This document shows positions 44,903 through 52,898 of a stretch of DNA of 64,000 nucleotides, piece after piece. Below the pieces are notes generated by a model. That model ran no database searches and had not been told where the DNA came from. It was given only the letters and a program-made list of their open reading frames with translations. Location of the stretch: NCBI GenBank assembly GCA_017468115.1, contig JAFUJS010000023.1, forward strand, positions 52,578 to 116,577, read 5' to 3'. Every line of letters begins with the position of its first letter. Position 1 is the stretch's first letter. The stretch comes from Clostridia bacterium. Lineage in GTDB: Bacteria; Bacillota_A; Clostridia; Oscillospirales; CAG-272. The position numbers and the translations under genes are program-made.

Positions 44903-45564
44903 ATTTGGGTGCCCTCCTCGCTTACAATATCTCGCTTTCCGCTAGTGATTTCGTTCATATCAATCACATAGTCAAAATATTTGGAAAGCCTTTCGTCGTG
45001 AGTAACGGCAATCAAGGTTTTACCCTGCGACGCCTTAACAAGCTCCCTAATAACCTGCTCACCAATTGCGAAATTCAGGTTACCTGTTGGCTCGTCCGCC
45101 AGAATAATCTCAGGAGATTTAACAAGCGCCCTTACAATAGCAACCCTTTGCTTTTGTCCGCCCGACAAATGCTTGATTTTAGCATTTTTCTTATCTAAAA
45201 TCCCAAGCTCCTCAAGCAATTTTGGCGCACCCTGTGTGTCTATTCCCTCAATATTGAGAATATTTATGTTGTCAATAACGCTCATTTCCTCGATAAGCTT
45301 AAAGTCCTGAAAAACATAGCCTATCTTCTCAATGCGGAACTTATCTTTTTCCCTTTGGCTAAGTTTTTCCATGCTTTTGCCATCAATTACAATGCTACCG
45401 GTGGTAGGCGATATAATGCCGGCTATAAGGTTAAGCAGCGTAGATTTTCCACAGCCGCTTGCGCCAAGGAGCATATAGGATTTTGAATTTTCAAAGATCA
45501 TATCCTTGTAATCAATGGCAGTTTCGTTTTGAAACTCCTTTGTTACGTTTTTTATTTCTATCAT
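44896..45564 (-). CDS. ABC ATPase of the MacB/LolD class
   Basis: 222-residue cytoplasmic ATPase. Walker A LLGASGCGKSTLL (residues 32-44), Q-loop VFQDFKLIEEMSV, signature LSGGQKQR, Walker B IILADEPTGNL and switch VTHDERL. The LolD/MacB-type motif EPTGNL is clear. It energises the permease encoded immediately downstream, whose start it overlaps. Part of the operon formed with the small Cys/His membrane protein upstream and the CPFC lipoprotein. Confidence 0.93.
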   Translation of the reverse strand: MIEIKNVTKEFQNETAIDYKDMIFENSKSYMLLGASGCGKSTLLNLIAGIISPTTGSIVIDGKSMEKLSQREKDKFRIEKIGYVFQDFKLIEEMSVIDNINILNIEGIDTQGAPKLLEELGILDKKNAKIKHLSGGQKQRVAIVRALVKSPEIILADEPTGNLNFAIGEQVIRELVKASQGKTLIAVTHDERLSKYFDYVIDMNEITSGKRDIVSEEGTQIC

Positions 45565-45606
45565 TTTTATTTCCTTCCTTTCATTACGTTGAAAAAAAGG
45601 AAATAA

Positions 45607-45885
45607 TCAGTCTGTCAGCTTAACTCTCAGCTTTACAAGCGAGCTATCGTCGCCCACCCTTTGATTTATATGTAAATAGATTACACATGTTAATACTAAG
45701 ATGCTGATTGCAGCGGTTATTACCAAAAAATAATGCTGCTTTTCGCTTTGTTCAGCATTAATCTGGCAAAGTACGCAGTCAGCTCCATTTTCAAAATGAC
45801 AATTATGAAACGATAGAAAAAGCGTGCCCAGCGTGATTATCAAAAGTATAGCTGCTAAAGCAAACGCAATTATTCTTTTTTTCAT
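45607..45885 (-). CDS. Small Cys/His membrane protein of the metal-linked ABC operon
   Basis: 92 residues from the ATG at 45885, chosen because AAGGGGTG sits correctly upstream (an in-frame GTG at 45894 overlaps it). Two hydrophobic helices (about 6-25 and 52-72) flank a short external loop with His27-Asn-Cys29-His30 and Cys37-x2-Cys40. This resembles small HxC...CxxC membrane proteins found beside zinc transporters in Bacillota. First gene after a perfect-consensus promoter; 42 bp before the ATPase gene. The metal role is inferred. Confidence 0.65.
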   Translation of the reverse strand: MKKRIIAFALAAILLIITLGTLFLSFHNCHFENGADCVLCQINAEQSEKQHYFLVITAAISILVLTCVIYLHINQRVGDDSSLVKLRVKLTD

Positions 45886-45915
45886 TCCAAGCACCCCTTT
45901 CTCAGTTATAAATAT

Positions 45916-45944
45916 ATTATAACACTTGAATTATTTTCTGTCAA
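45916..45944 (-). promoter_or_regulatory. Consensus promoter of the metal-linked ABC operon
   Basis: Minus strand TTGACA (45939-45944), 17-bp spacer, TATAAT (45916-45921). Two TTATAA hexamers 5 bp apart overlap and follow the -10 (45905-45921), possibly an operator. Confidence 0.88.
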
Positions 45945-45976
45945 TTAAGTATACTCTGAAACACTTAAATAAAGTT

Positions 45977-46006
45977 AAAAAGAGCCACTGGGTGGCTCTT
46001 TTTTTA
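45977..46006 (-). terminator. Terminator of the aromatic amino-acid operon
   Basis: GAGCCAC-TGG-GTGGCTC hairpin followed on the minus strand by TTTT, immediately after aroF. The stem equals that at 42698. Confidence 0.88.
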
Positions 46007-47038
46007 TTATTTTCTAAGGTCTGCGATGTCGAGAATTAGACGCTCTGTCTTTTCCCAGCCAAGGCATGGGTCGGTAATGGATTTGCCATATACACAGCCC
46101 TCCGGCTTTTGGTTGCCGTCCTCGATGTAGGACTCAATCATAAATCCCTTAACAAGCTTTTTGATGTCGTCGTTGTGTCTTGTTGCGTGGAGAACCTCTT
46201 TTGCAATTCTTGCCTGCTCCGCCCATTTCTTGCCGGAGTTTGCGTGGTTAGTATCAACTATTACGCCCGGATTTACAAGATTGGTCTTTGCATAGGTCTC
46301 GCATAGGTTTGCAAGATCCTCATAGTGGTAGTTTGGCAGGGACTGACCGTGCTTATTTACATAGCCACGAAGGATTGCGTGGGTAAGTGGGTTGCCCTGA
46401 GACTCAACCTCCCAGCCACGGTAAATAAATGTGTGTGAGTGCTGACCTGCTGTTATTGAGTTCATCATAACAGAGATATCTCCGCTAGTTGGGTTCTTCA
46501 TACCAACAGGAATGTCAAGTCCGCTGGCGGTAAGTCTGTGCTCCTGATTTTCAACAGAGCGCGCACCGATTGCAACATATGAAAGAATATCGTTTAGGTA
46601 TCTGTAATTGTCCGGATAAAGCATTTCGTCAGCGCAGGTAAAGCCTGTTTCGTCAATAGCCTTCATATGAAGCTTTCTGATTGCTATAAGACCCTCGAGC
46701 ATATCAGGAGCCTTGTTTGGGTCAGGCTGGTGAAGCATTCCCTTATAGCCGTCGCCTGTTGTTCTTGGCTTGTTGGTATAAATTCTTGGGATGATTACGA
46801 TTTGGTCCTTAACTTTTTCCTGTACGTTTCTTAGTCTTGAAATGTAATCAAGAACTGCGTCCTCTCTGTCTGCAGAGCAAGGACCGATAACAAGAACAAG
46901 CTTGTTGCTTTCTCCTGTAAATACCTTTTTGATTTCCTCGTCGTTTTGCGCCTTTATTTCAGCATTCTTCTCGGTGAGAGGATACATTTCCTTAATCTCC
47001 ATTGGAATTGGTAGCTTTCTTTTGAAATTCATATTCAT
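46007..47038 (-). CDS. aroF: DAHP synthase, type I-alpha (AroFGH)
   Basis: 343-residue enzyme condensing phosphoenolpyruvate and erythrose 4-phosphate, the first step to chorismate. Contains GPCSADRED (PEP-site motif), PRIYTNKPRTTGDGYKGML (sugar-phosphate site), GARSVENQEHRLTASG, IVDTNHANSGKKW (metal His) and IESYIEDGNQ. The length fits the E. coli AroG class, which is usually feedback-inhibited by Phe or Tyr. Last gene of the operon, 21 bp after tyrA. The letter (F, G or H) is conventional. Confidence 0.95.
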   Translation of the reverse strand: MNMNFKRKLPIPMEIKEMYPLTEKNAEIKAQNDEEIKKVFTGESNKLVLVIGPCSADREDAVLDYISRLRNVQEKVKDQIVIIPRIYTNKPRTTGDGYKGMLHQPDPNKAPDMLEGLIAIRKLHMKAIDETGFTCADEMLYPDNYRYLNDILSYVAIGARSVENQEHRLTASGLDIPVGMKNPTSGDISVMMNSITAGQHSHTFIYRGWEVESQGNPLTHAILRGYVNKHGQSLPNYHYEDLANLCETYAKTNLVNPGVIVDTNHANSGKKWAEQARIAKEVLHATRHNDDIKKLVKGFMIESYIEDGNQKPEGCVYGKSITDPCLGWEKTERLILDIADLRK

Positions 47039-47059
47039 TGTCTTCGTTTCCTTTCAAGG

Positions 47060-47917
47060 TTATTTTTTATCAAAATAGGACCTGCGCTTGGTTGACAGGC
47101 GCATAATTTCCTTCATTTTTTCTGTGTCGGAGCATTCGATTGCATTTTTAAGCTCCGTAAATTTATCAATAAACAAATCCATTTGAGAAAGAAGCTCGTC
47201 CTTGTTGAGCAAAAACAGCTCCGTCCACATGTCCTCATTTATTTTTGCAATTCGTGTAAGGTCTCTAAAGGAGTCGCCTGTGTAATTTACCAGCTCCTCA
47301 GATTCCTTACAGGTCATAAGAGATACGGCGATGCAATGGGTAAGCTGAGAAAGGAAGCCAATCATTTCGTCGTGCTTCTTGGGGCTTAGCTCTGCAACTG
47401 TCTTAAAGCCAAGGAGCCTGCCAAGCTGGCAAATTGCATCCTTTGCTTCTTTTGTATTTTTCTCTGTTGGGGTAACGATATAGTTTGCGTTTCTGAAAAT
47501 AGTCTTGTCAGCATTTTCAATGCCATAAACCTCTTTACCTGCCATTGGGTGGGCGCCTACAAATTCAAGGTCCTGCCTTAGCATATCTTGTACCTTATAT
47601 ACAATAGGTCCCTTAACGCCGGTAACGTCGGTAAGAAGTGCGCCACTCTTAAAATATGATTGATAGCTTTCAAGCCAGCTAAGCAGCACCTTGGGATACA
47701 ATCCGAAGATGACAACATCAAACTGCTCTACATACTCCTTAGTTACCTCTGTTGTACCGGATTTTATAAGTCCCTTTTTTAGGGCATAGTCAATTGTTTT
47801 TTGGCTTCTTGTAATAGCGCCAACCTCGTAGCCAAGGTCAGTAAGCGCCTCGGCATAGCTACCGCCGATTAAGCCAAGACCAACAATTAAAAACTTAACA
47901 TCACTAATAATTTTCAA
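47060..47917 (-). CDS. tyrA: Prephenate dehydrogenase
   Basis: 285 residues; Rossmann motif IVGLGLIGGSYAEAL (about 11-25), VFGLYP strand, DVTGVKGPIV, GAHPMAGKEVYGIENAD and a helical dimerisation domain with LTHCIAVSL and GDSFRDLTRIA. Oxidises prephenate to 4-hydroxyphenylpyruvate for tyrosine. No ACT domain and no fused mutase, so control probably falls on other steps. One base after the aroA stop. Confidence 0.95.
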   Translation of the reverse strand: MKIISDVKFLIVGLGLIGGSYAEALTDLGYEVGAITRSQKTIDYALKKGLIKSGTTEVTKEYVEQFDVVIFGLYPKVLLSWLESYQSYFKSGALLTDVTGVKGPIVYKVQDMLRQDLEFVGAHPMAGKEVYGIENADKTIFRNANYIVTPTEKNTKEAKDAICQLGRLLGFKTVAELSPKKHDEMIGFLSQLTHCIAVSLMTCKESEELVNYTGDSFRDLTRIAKINEDMWTELFLLNKDELLSQMDLFIDKFTELKNAIECSDTEKMKEIMRLSTKRRSYFDKK

Positions 47918-47918
47918 C

Positions 47919-49109
47919 CTAGTTTTCTCCTTCCATCAGGATACCAAGTCTTTTTAAGTCCTCAAAGAAATGGGGATAGCTTTTTGTAACCGCCTCACAG
48001 CCGCAAAGCTCACCACCAAGAGCTGTAAGCAGCACGGCAAGGGACATAACCAGCCTGTGGTCGTTATGACCGCAAAGCGGCACAGAAGGCGGATGTATAC
48101 CACCCTCGATTATAGCCTTGTCTTGAAATACCTTTGACTTAACGCCCATTTTTTCAAGCTCACAAATAACCTCACCCACTCTGTCGCTTTCCTTAATTCT
48201 CAAGCGCTCAATACCGACAAAGGTAGCGCCATTAAAGTAGGCTGCCATACAAAATGTAATGGGTCCCAGGTCCGGGCAAGAGGACAAATCAATTTGAGGT
48301 GTGCCGTTTTTAAGCTCCTCAAAGATTTTTTTGTACTGATAATCAGCCTGAAGGGTGTTTTCATTCAACCCTAAAACAGACACGTGTCCACCCAAAAGGT
48401 TGAGTGCTTCTAAAAATGCAGAGTTAGATGCATCTGCCTCCACACTATAATCGCCCTTCAAATACCTTTGGTTGCCCTTTATATAAAACTTGTTATCTTC
48501 TCTGGTAATTTTAATGCCAAGTCGGGAAAGAACGTCAAGAGTAATATCTACATAGCCCTCACTTTGCAGCTCTGTGGTAATTTCCACAATGCTATCTCCA
48601 CAAAGGAGTGGCAGAGCAAAAAGCAAGCCTGTAATAAACTGGCTGCTAATATCTCCTCTTACCTTAAAGTGATCGGGCTTTAGCTGACCCTTAACTCTTA
48701 GGCATTCCTTGTCCAAAGAATATTCTATTCCCTGTCTATCAAAGATTTCAGTATAAACCGAAAGCCCCCTTGACATAAGTTTTTCTGTGCCAAAAAACAG
48801 ACACTCCCCCTCGTAAACCAGGGAAAGTGGAATGAAAAATCTTAATGTACTACCACTTTCGTGGCAATAAAATCTATTGGTCCTTTCCTTTTTAAAGAGG
48901 AAGGTAATTTTATCGTTTTTTTGAGAAAATCCGACACCCAAGGCTTCTATGCACCTAAGGGTAGCCTTCATATCCTCACTACCGATAATACCGCTAACAC
49001 TGCCACCACCGCTTAGGGCACAGCCGATAAGCAGACGATGGGCGTAGCTTTTTGAGGGTGGCGGTGTGATTTCTCCACAAGCCAAGCCCCTCTTTATATT
49101 AATGTTCAT
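47919..49109 (-). CDS. aroA: 3-Phosphoshikimate 1-carboxyvinyltransferase (EPSP synthase)
   Basis: 396 residues, two inverse-alpha/beta-barrel domains. N-terminal PPSKSYAHRLLIGCAL (Lys and Ser of the shikimate site), CHESGSTLRFFIPL, VKGDISSQ-like VRGDISSQFITGLL, and late RLRIKESDRVGEV, DHRLVMSLAVL and SYPHFFEDLKRLG. Transfers enolpyruvyl from PEP to shikimate 3-phosphate. It is slightly shorter than the usual 420-430 residues. Overlaps aroQ by 4 bp. Confidence 0.96.
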   Translation of the reverse strand: MNINIKRGLACGEITPPPSKSYAHRLLIGCALSGGGSVSGIIGSEDMKATLRCIEALGVGFSQKNDKITFLFKKERTNRFYCHESGSTLRFFIPLSLVYEGECLFFGTEKLMSRGLSVYTEIFDRQGIEYSLDKECLRVKGQLKPDHFKVRGDISSQFITGLLFALPLLCGDSIVEITTELQSEGYVDITLDVLSRLGIKITREDNKFYIKGNQRYLKGDYSVEADASNSAFLEALNLLGGHVSVLGLNENTLQADYQYKKIFEELKNGTPQIDLSSCPDLGPITFCMAAYFNGATFVGIERLRIKESDRVGEVICELEKMGVKSKVFQDKAIIEGGIHPPSVPLCGHNDHRLVMSLAVLLTALGGELCGCEAVTKSYPHFFEDLKRLGILMEGEN

Positions 49110-49543
49110 TTTGAAAGATGCTCCTTTAGTATATCCATAGCTATGGCATAGCCCTTTATGCCCTTACCCGAAACAGTAGCGATTGCCACCTCTCTTACAT
49201 AGCTTATCTGTCTATACGCTTCTCTTTTCTCCACATCGGAAATGTGCACCTCGACCGTTGGAATTCTGACAGCCTTAAGCGCATCTAAAATTGCTATACT
49301 TGTATGAGTGTATGCAGCCGGATTTATTATAATGCCGTCAACCAAATCAAGGTATGCGCCCTGAATTGCGTCAACTAAGTCCCCCTCGTGGTTGGATTGG
49401 TATTGCCTTACCTCAACGCCGATTTCCGAGGCGTGAGTATCTACCAGCCTTCTTAGCTCCTCATAATTTTCCTTGCCATAAACCTGAGGCTCACGAAGTC
49501 CGAGAAGGTTTATGTTAGGTCCGTTCAAAACTAATATTTTCAT
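49106..49543 (-). CDS. aroQ: 3-Dehydroquinate dehydratase, type II
   Basis: 145 residues, flavodoxin-like dodecameric type. LVLNGPNINLLGLREPQVYG carries Asn and the catalytic loop Arg/Tyr; QSNHEGDLVDAIQ, IINPAAYTHTSIAILDAL and VEVHISDVEKREAYR contain the other active-site residues. Converts 3-dehydroquinate to 3-dehydroshikimate. Four-base overlaps on both sides. Confidence 0.97.
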   Translation of the reverse strand: MKILVLNGPNINLLGLREPQVYGKENYEELRRLVDTHASEIGVEVRQYQSNHEGDLVDAIQGAYLDLVDGIIINPAAYTHTSIAILDALKAVRIPTVEVHISDVEKREAYRQISYVREVAIATVSGKGIKGYAIAMDILKEHLSK

Positions 49544-50778
49544 TTTATATATTCCTCGTATATAGCATTGGCAACCTCACCAACTGTGCCGTCACCATCT
49601 ATTCTTTTGTCTGCCGAGCCAAGATATATGTTATATCTTTCGTTATATCTCTTGGTTATGGACTCTCTGTCGTTGGAAAGAGGTCTATCCTCGGTAGGAA
49701 CAAGCAGCTCTAAGGACCTGTCAAGGAAGTAAAGGGTGCCGTTTTGCTTAAGCGCCCTTACGTTTTCCTCTCTTAAAATTGCCCCGCCGCCTGTGGAAAT
49801 TACAAGTCCGTTTTGCTTTGCCACGTTCTTAACAACACAGCTCTCCAGCTGACGGAAATACTCCTCGCCATAGGTCTTAAAGATAGTAGGAATGTCCATA
49901 TTTGCTTCCTTTACTATCTCCTCGTCGGTGTCGATTAGTGTCTTGCCTGTTTTTTCAGCAAGCATTCTTCCGACAGAGCTTTTGCCTGAGGCAGGCATAC
50001 CGATAAGAACGATATTGTCCTTGCCGCTTAAAACATTATTATAAATCTTGTCGCAAAGGGAAACATCAACCTTATTTCCTGAAAAATGCTCATAGGCAAA
50101 AACTGCCTGTGCGCCCAGCATATAAAGTCCGCCCTCGCTTTTTAACCCCAGCTCCTTCGCCTTTAGAACAAGGCTGGTTCTGATTGGGTTGTAAACCACG
50201 TCAATAACGCCCTCCAGACTTGGAAATTTTTCCAAATCAATGGGCATACCCTCATTTTTCGGGTACATACCAACGGGAGAGGTATTAAAAATAACCTCTA
50301 CATCGGTGTGGGAGCTATAAATCTCCTCGTAGCTGTATGCGCCGTCTACGCTGATATTGGAAACATAGATTATTTCCTTAGCGCCCAAATCTCTTACAAC
50401 TGCGGTTGCGGTTTTTGAGGTGCCGCCTGTACCGATAATCAATACCCTTTTGTCCTTGATGGTAACGCCAACACGCTTAACCAACGCCATCATACCCGAA
50501 TAGTCGGTGTTGTAGCCAAAGAGCTTGCCGTCTCTGTTTACAATGGTGTTAACTGCGCCGATTGAAAGTGCGTCCTTATCTACATAGTCAAGATATGGTA
50601 TAACCGTTTCCTTGTAGGGAATTGTAACATTGATGCCCAAAAAGTCCTTTGCCTCCATAAAGGCGCCTACATTTTGCGGCTCAATTTCCTTAATTTCATA
50701 CACGTAGTCCCCAATTTGCTCGTGTATAACCTTAGAAAAGCTATGTGTAAGATGCTCTCCTATTAGTCCGTATTTCAT
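49540..50778 (-). CDS. aroE: Shikimate dehydrogenase-shikimate kinase fusion (AroE-AroK)
   Basis: 412 residues from the ATG at 50778 (a longer open frame upstream lies inside aroC). Residues 1-250: shikimate dehydrogenase with THSFSKVIHE (11-20), NVTIPYKE (Lys56), GAVNTIV, GYNTDYSGM, and the nucleotide-binding GTGGTSKTA (117-125). Residues 255-412: shikimate kinase with P-loop GMPASGKSS (260-268), DTDEEI, ISTGGGAI, and the lid ending DRPLSNDRE. The two steps, 3-dehydroshikimate to shikimate to shikimate 3-phosphate, are therefore on one chain. The fusion is uncommon and gives an order (AroE first) different from the fungal AROM protein. Confidence 0.95.
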   Translation of the reverse strand: MKYGLIGEHLTHSFSKVIHEQIGDYVYEIKEIEPQNVGAFMEAKDFLGINVTIPYKETVIPYLDYVDKDALSIGAVNTIVNRDGKLFGYNTDYSGMMALVKRVGVTIKDKRVLIIGTGGTSKTATAVVRDLGAKEIIYVSNISVDGAYSYEEIYSSHTDVEVIFNTSPVGMYPKNEGMPIDLEKFPSLEGVIDVVYNPIRTSLVLKAKELGLKSEGGLYMLGAQAVFAYEHFSGNKVDVSLCDKIYNNVLSGKDNIVLIGMPASGKSSVGRMLAEKTGKTLIDTDEEIVKEANMDIPTIFKTYGEEYFRQLESCVVKNVAKQNGLVISTGGGAILREENVRALKQNGTLYFLDRSLELLVPTEDRPLSNDRESITKRYNERYNIYLGSADKRIDGDGTVGEVANAIYEEYIK

Positions 50779-50780
50779 CT

Positions 50781-51866
50781 TTAATCCTTTGTAAAGTAGT
50801 CTATTCCAAATTTTGTAGCCAGCATATCTGCAACCACAAGGGCGCAAATGCTATCTATCACAATGCTGGCACGTCTTACGATTGCAGGGTCGTGTCTGCC
50901 CTTGATTTCAAGGACCTCGTTTTCATTACTTATAAAATTAACTGTATTTTGCAGCTTGCTGATTGATGGTGTGGGCTTTACTGCGCATCTTAATATAATG
51001 GGCATACCGTTTGAAATGCCGCCGTTGATGCCACCGGAGTGGTTGGTGCAGGTTTTTATTGTGCCGTTTTCTACATAGAATTGGTCGTTTGCCTGACTGC
51101 CACGCATATTTGCAAGCTTGAAGCCGCTACCAAACTCAACACCCTTAATTCCGCCAATGCTAAAGAGCGCGTGGGAAAGCATACCTTCAAGGGAGTCAAA
51201 CCAAGGCTCTCCAACGCCTGCCGGTACACCGCAGATTGCTGTTTCTAAAATGCCGCCAAGGCTGTCCTTGTCTGCCCTCGCCTCTTCGATTTTTTCAAGC
51301 ATCTCGCCCTTTACATCGTCAAGCACGGGAAATGCCATTTCCTTAACCAAGGCTGCTTGGCTGTTCGGGTCGTCAAATTCTCTGTCGTAAACTCCGCCCA
51401 GGGAAAGAATGTGTGTGCCGATTTTTATGCCAACCTTGTCAAGCATAGTCTCAAAAATTGCGCCTGCAAGCACAAGGGCTGCTGTAATTCTGCCGGAAAA
51501 ATGTCCGCCGCCACGATAGTCCTCGCAGCCGTGATACTTTATATGGGCTGTGTAGTCCGCATGCGATGGTCTTGCTGTGCCGTAGGAATAATCCCCGGAT
51601 TTTGTATTTTCGTTAGGGATAACCACACAAAGAGGTGTGCCTGTTGTTTTGCCATTAAATACGCCACTCAAAATTGAGAAATTATCCATTTCTACACGGG
51701 GAGTGTCGCTCTTTTCGCTAGGTCTGCGCTTAGAAAGGCGCTTTTTGATAAGCTCCATATCTATCAGCACGCCAGCCGGCAAGCCGTCTATAACACAGCC
51801 GATTGCCTCTCCGTGGCTCTCGCCAAAGAGGGTCAGGCTTATTTGGTTTCCAAAAGTATTTTTCAT
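50781..51866 (-). CDS. aroC: Chorismate synthase
   Basis: 361 residues. FMN-dependent lyase forming chorismate from EPSP. Family signatures GESHGEAIGCVIDGLPAG (N-terminal), RPSHADYTAHIKYH, DYRGGGHFSGR(I/T)TA, and near the C-terminus IKGRHDPAIVRRA. A free-standing monofunctional enzyme that needs an external reductant for FMN. It overlaps aroB by 4 bp and is 2 bp from aroE. Confidence 0.97.
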   Translation of the reverse strand: MKNTFGNQISLTLFGESHGEAIGCVIDGLPAGVLIDMELIKKRLSKRRPSEKSDTPRVEMDNFSILSGVFNGKTTGTPLCVVIPNENTKSGDYSYGTARPSHADYTAHIKYHGCEDYRGGGHFSGRITAALVLAGAIFETMLDKVGIKIGTHILSLGGVYDREFDDPNSQAALVKEMAFPVLDDVKGEMLEKIEEARADKDSLGGILETAICGVPAGVGEPWFDSLEGMLSHALFSIGGIKGVEFGSGFKLANMRGSQANDQFYVENGTIKTCTNHSGGINGGISNGMPIILRCAVKPTPSISKLQNTVNFISNENEVLEIKGRHDPAIVRRASIVIDSICALVVADMLATKFGIDYFTKD

Positions 51867-52876
51867 AAAATACCCTCGCTAACTATTTTTTCTATTTCGT
51901 CAATTGATTTGTTTACAAATTCGTAGGTGCCAAGCTCATTCACATAAACCAGTGTAACAATGTTGCCCTTTGCCTTTTTATCTCTTCTTATGTAGTCAAT
52001 AAGGTCGGGGGCGCTCGTGTCAATCCTTGTTGGAAGGCTATACTTTTCGAGCACAGATTTAAGCCTTGCCCTAACCTCAACCGAGGAAAGAGGAAGCATA
52101 CCGAGCCCCACACACTCTCCATGTAAAAGCCCACCAAGGCTTTCGTGGCTTTCTATGGCATGTCCGATTGTGTGTCCAAAGTTTAGTACCTTTCTTACAC
52201 CCTTTTCGGTTGGGTCCTGTTCTACAACTGCTTTCTTAAGCTTTAAGGACTCAAGAATAATTGTGTCAAGGTCGGAGTCTAAGTCGGTTGAGGCTTCAAT
52301 CAGCTCAAACAGCTCCTTGTTCATAGTTGCAGCCATCTTGATTCCCTCACAAAGTCCAGCCATAAGCTGTCTTTTGTCAAGGGTTTTTAGTGTATTTGGG
52401 TCTATAACTACCCTTTTTGGCTGATAAAATGCGCCAACAATGTTTTTAACTCCCTCAAGATTTACTGCCACCTTGCCACCGATTGATGAGTCAAGCTGGG
52501 AAAGGAGTGTGGTTGGTATATTATAAAAATCCACGCCACGCATGTAGCTTGCGGCAACAAAGCCGGCAAGGTCCCCACACACGCCACCGCCAACCGCAAC
52601 AACGCAGTCGGACCTGGTAAAGGATTTTTCCACCATATATTTTAGTATTTCGCCGTATACATTAAGGGATTTTGAGCCCTCGCCCATTTCGACTGTATAA
52701 ATATAGCCGTCCTTGGCGCTTTGGCATACTGTCTCGGCGTAGCTTTTTGGAACACCGCTATCAGTTATAATAAGCACCTTGCGACCAAGGTCAAGATAGC
52801 TATTTATATTATTTAAGGCACCACGAGATAAGATTATATCGTAGCTGTGGTCCTTGATATTTACGTTTAGCTCCAT
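51863..52876 (-). CDS. aroB: 3-Dehydroquinate synthase
   Basis: 337 residues, NAD- and Zn-dependent cyclase converting DAHP to 3-dehydroquinate. GGGVCGDLAGFVAASYMRGV (NAD loop), PTTLLSQLDSSIGGKVAVN, GFAE-equivalent AGLCEGIKMA, and metal ligands in LNFGHTIGHAIE and HGECVGLGM. 22 bp after pheA and overlapping aroC. Confidence 0.96.
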   Translation of the reverse strand: MELNVNIKDHSYDIILSRGALNNINSYLDLGRKVLIITDSGVPKSYAETVCQSAKDGYIYTVEMGEGSKSLNVYGEILKYMVEKSFTRSDCVVAVGGGVCGDLAGFVAASYMRGVDFYNIPTTLLSQLDSSIGGKVAVNLEGVKNIVGAFYQPKRVVIDPNTLKTLDKRQLMAGLCEGIKMAATMNKELFELIEASTDLDSDLDTIILESLKLKKAVVEQDPTEKGVRKVLNFGHTIGHAIESHESLGGLLHGECVGLGMLPLSSVEVRARLKSVLEKYSLPTRIDTSAPDLIDYIRRDKKAKGNIVTLVYVNELGTYEFVNKSIDEIEKIVSEGIL

Positions 52877-52898
52877 TTTACGCCGTCCTTTCCTTTAT

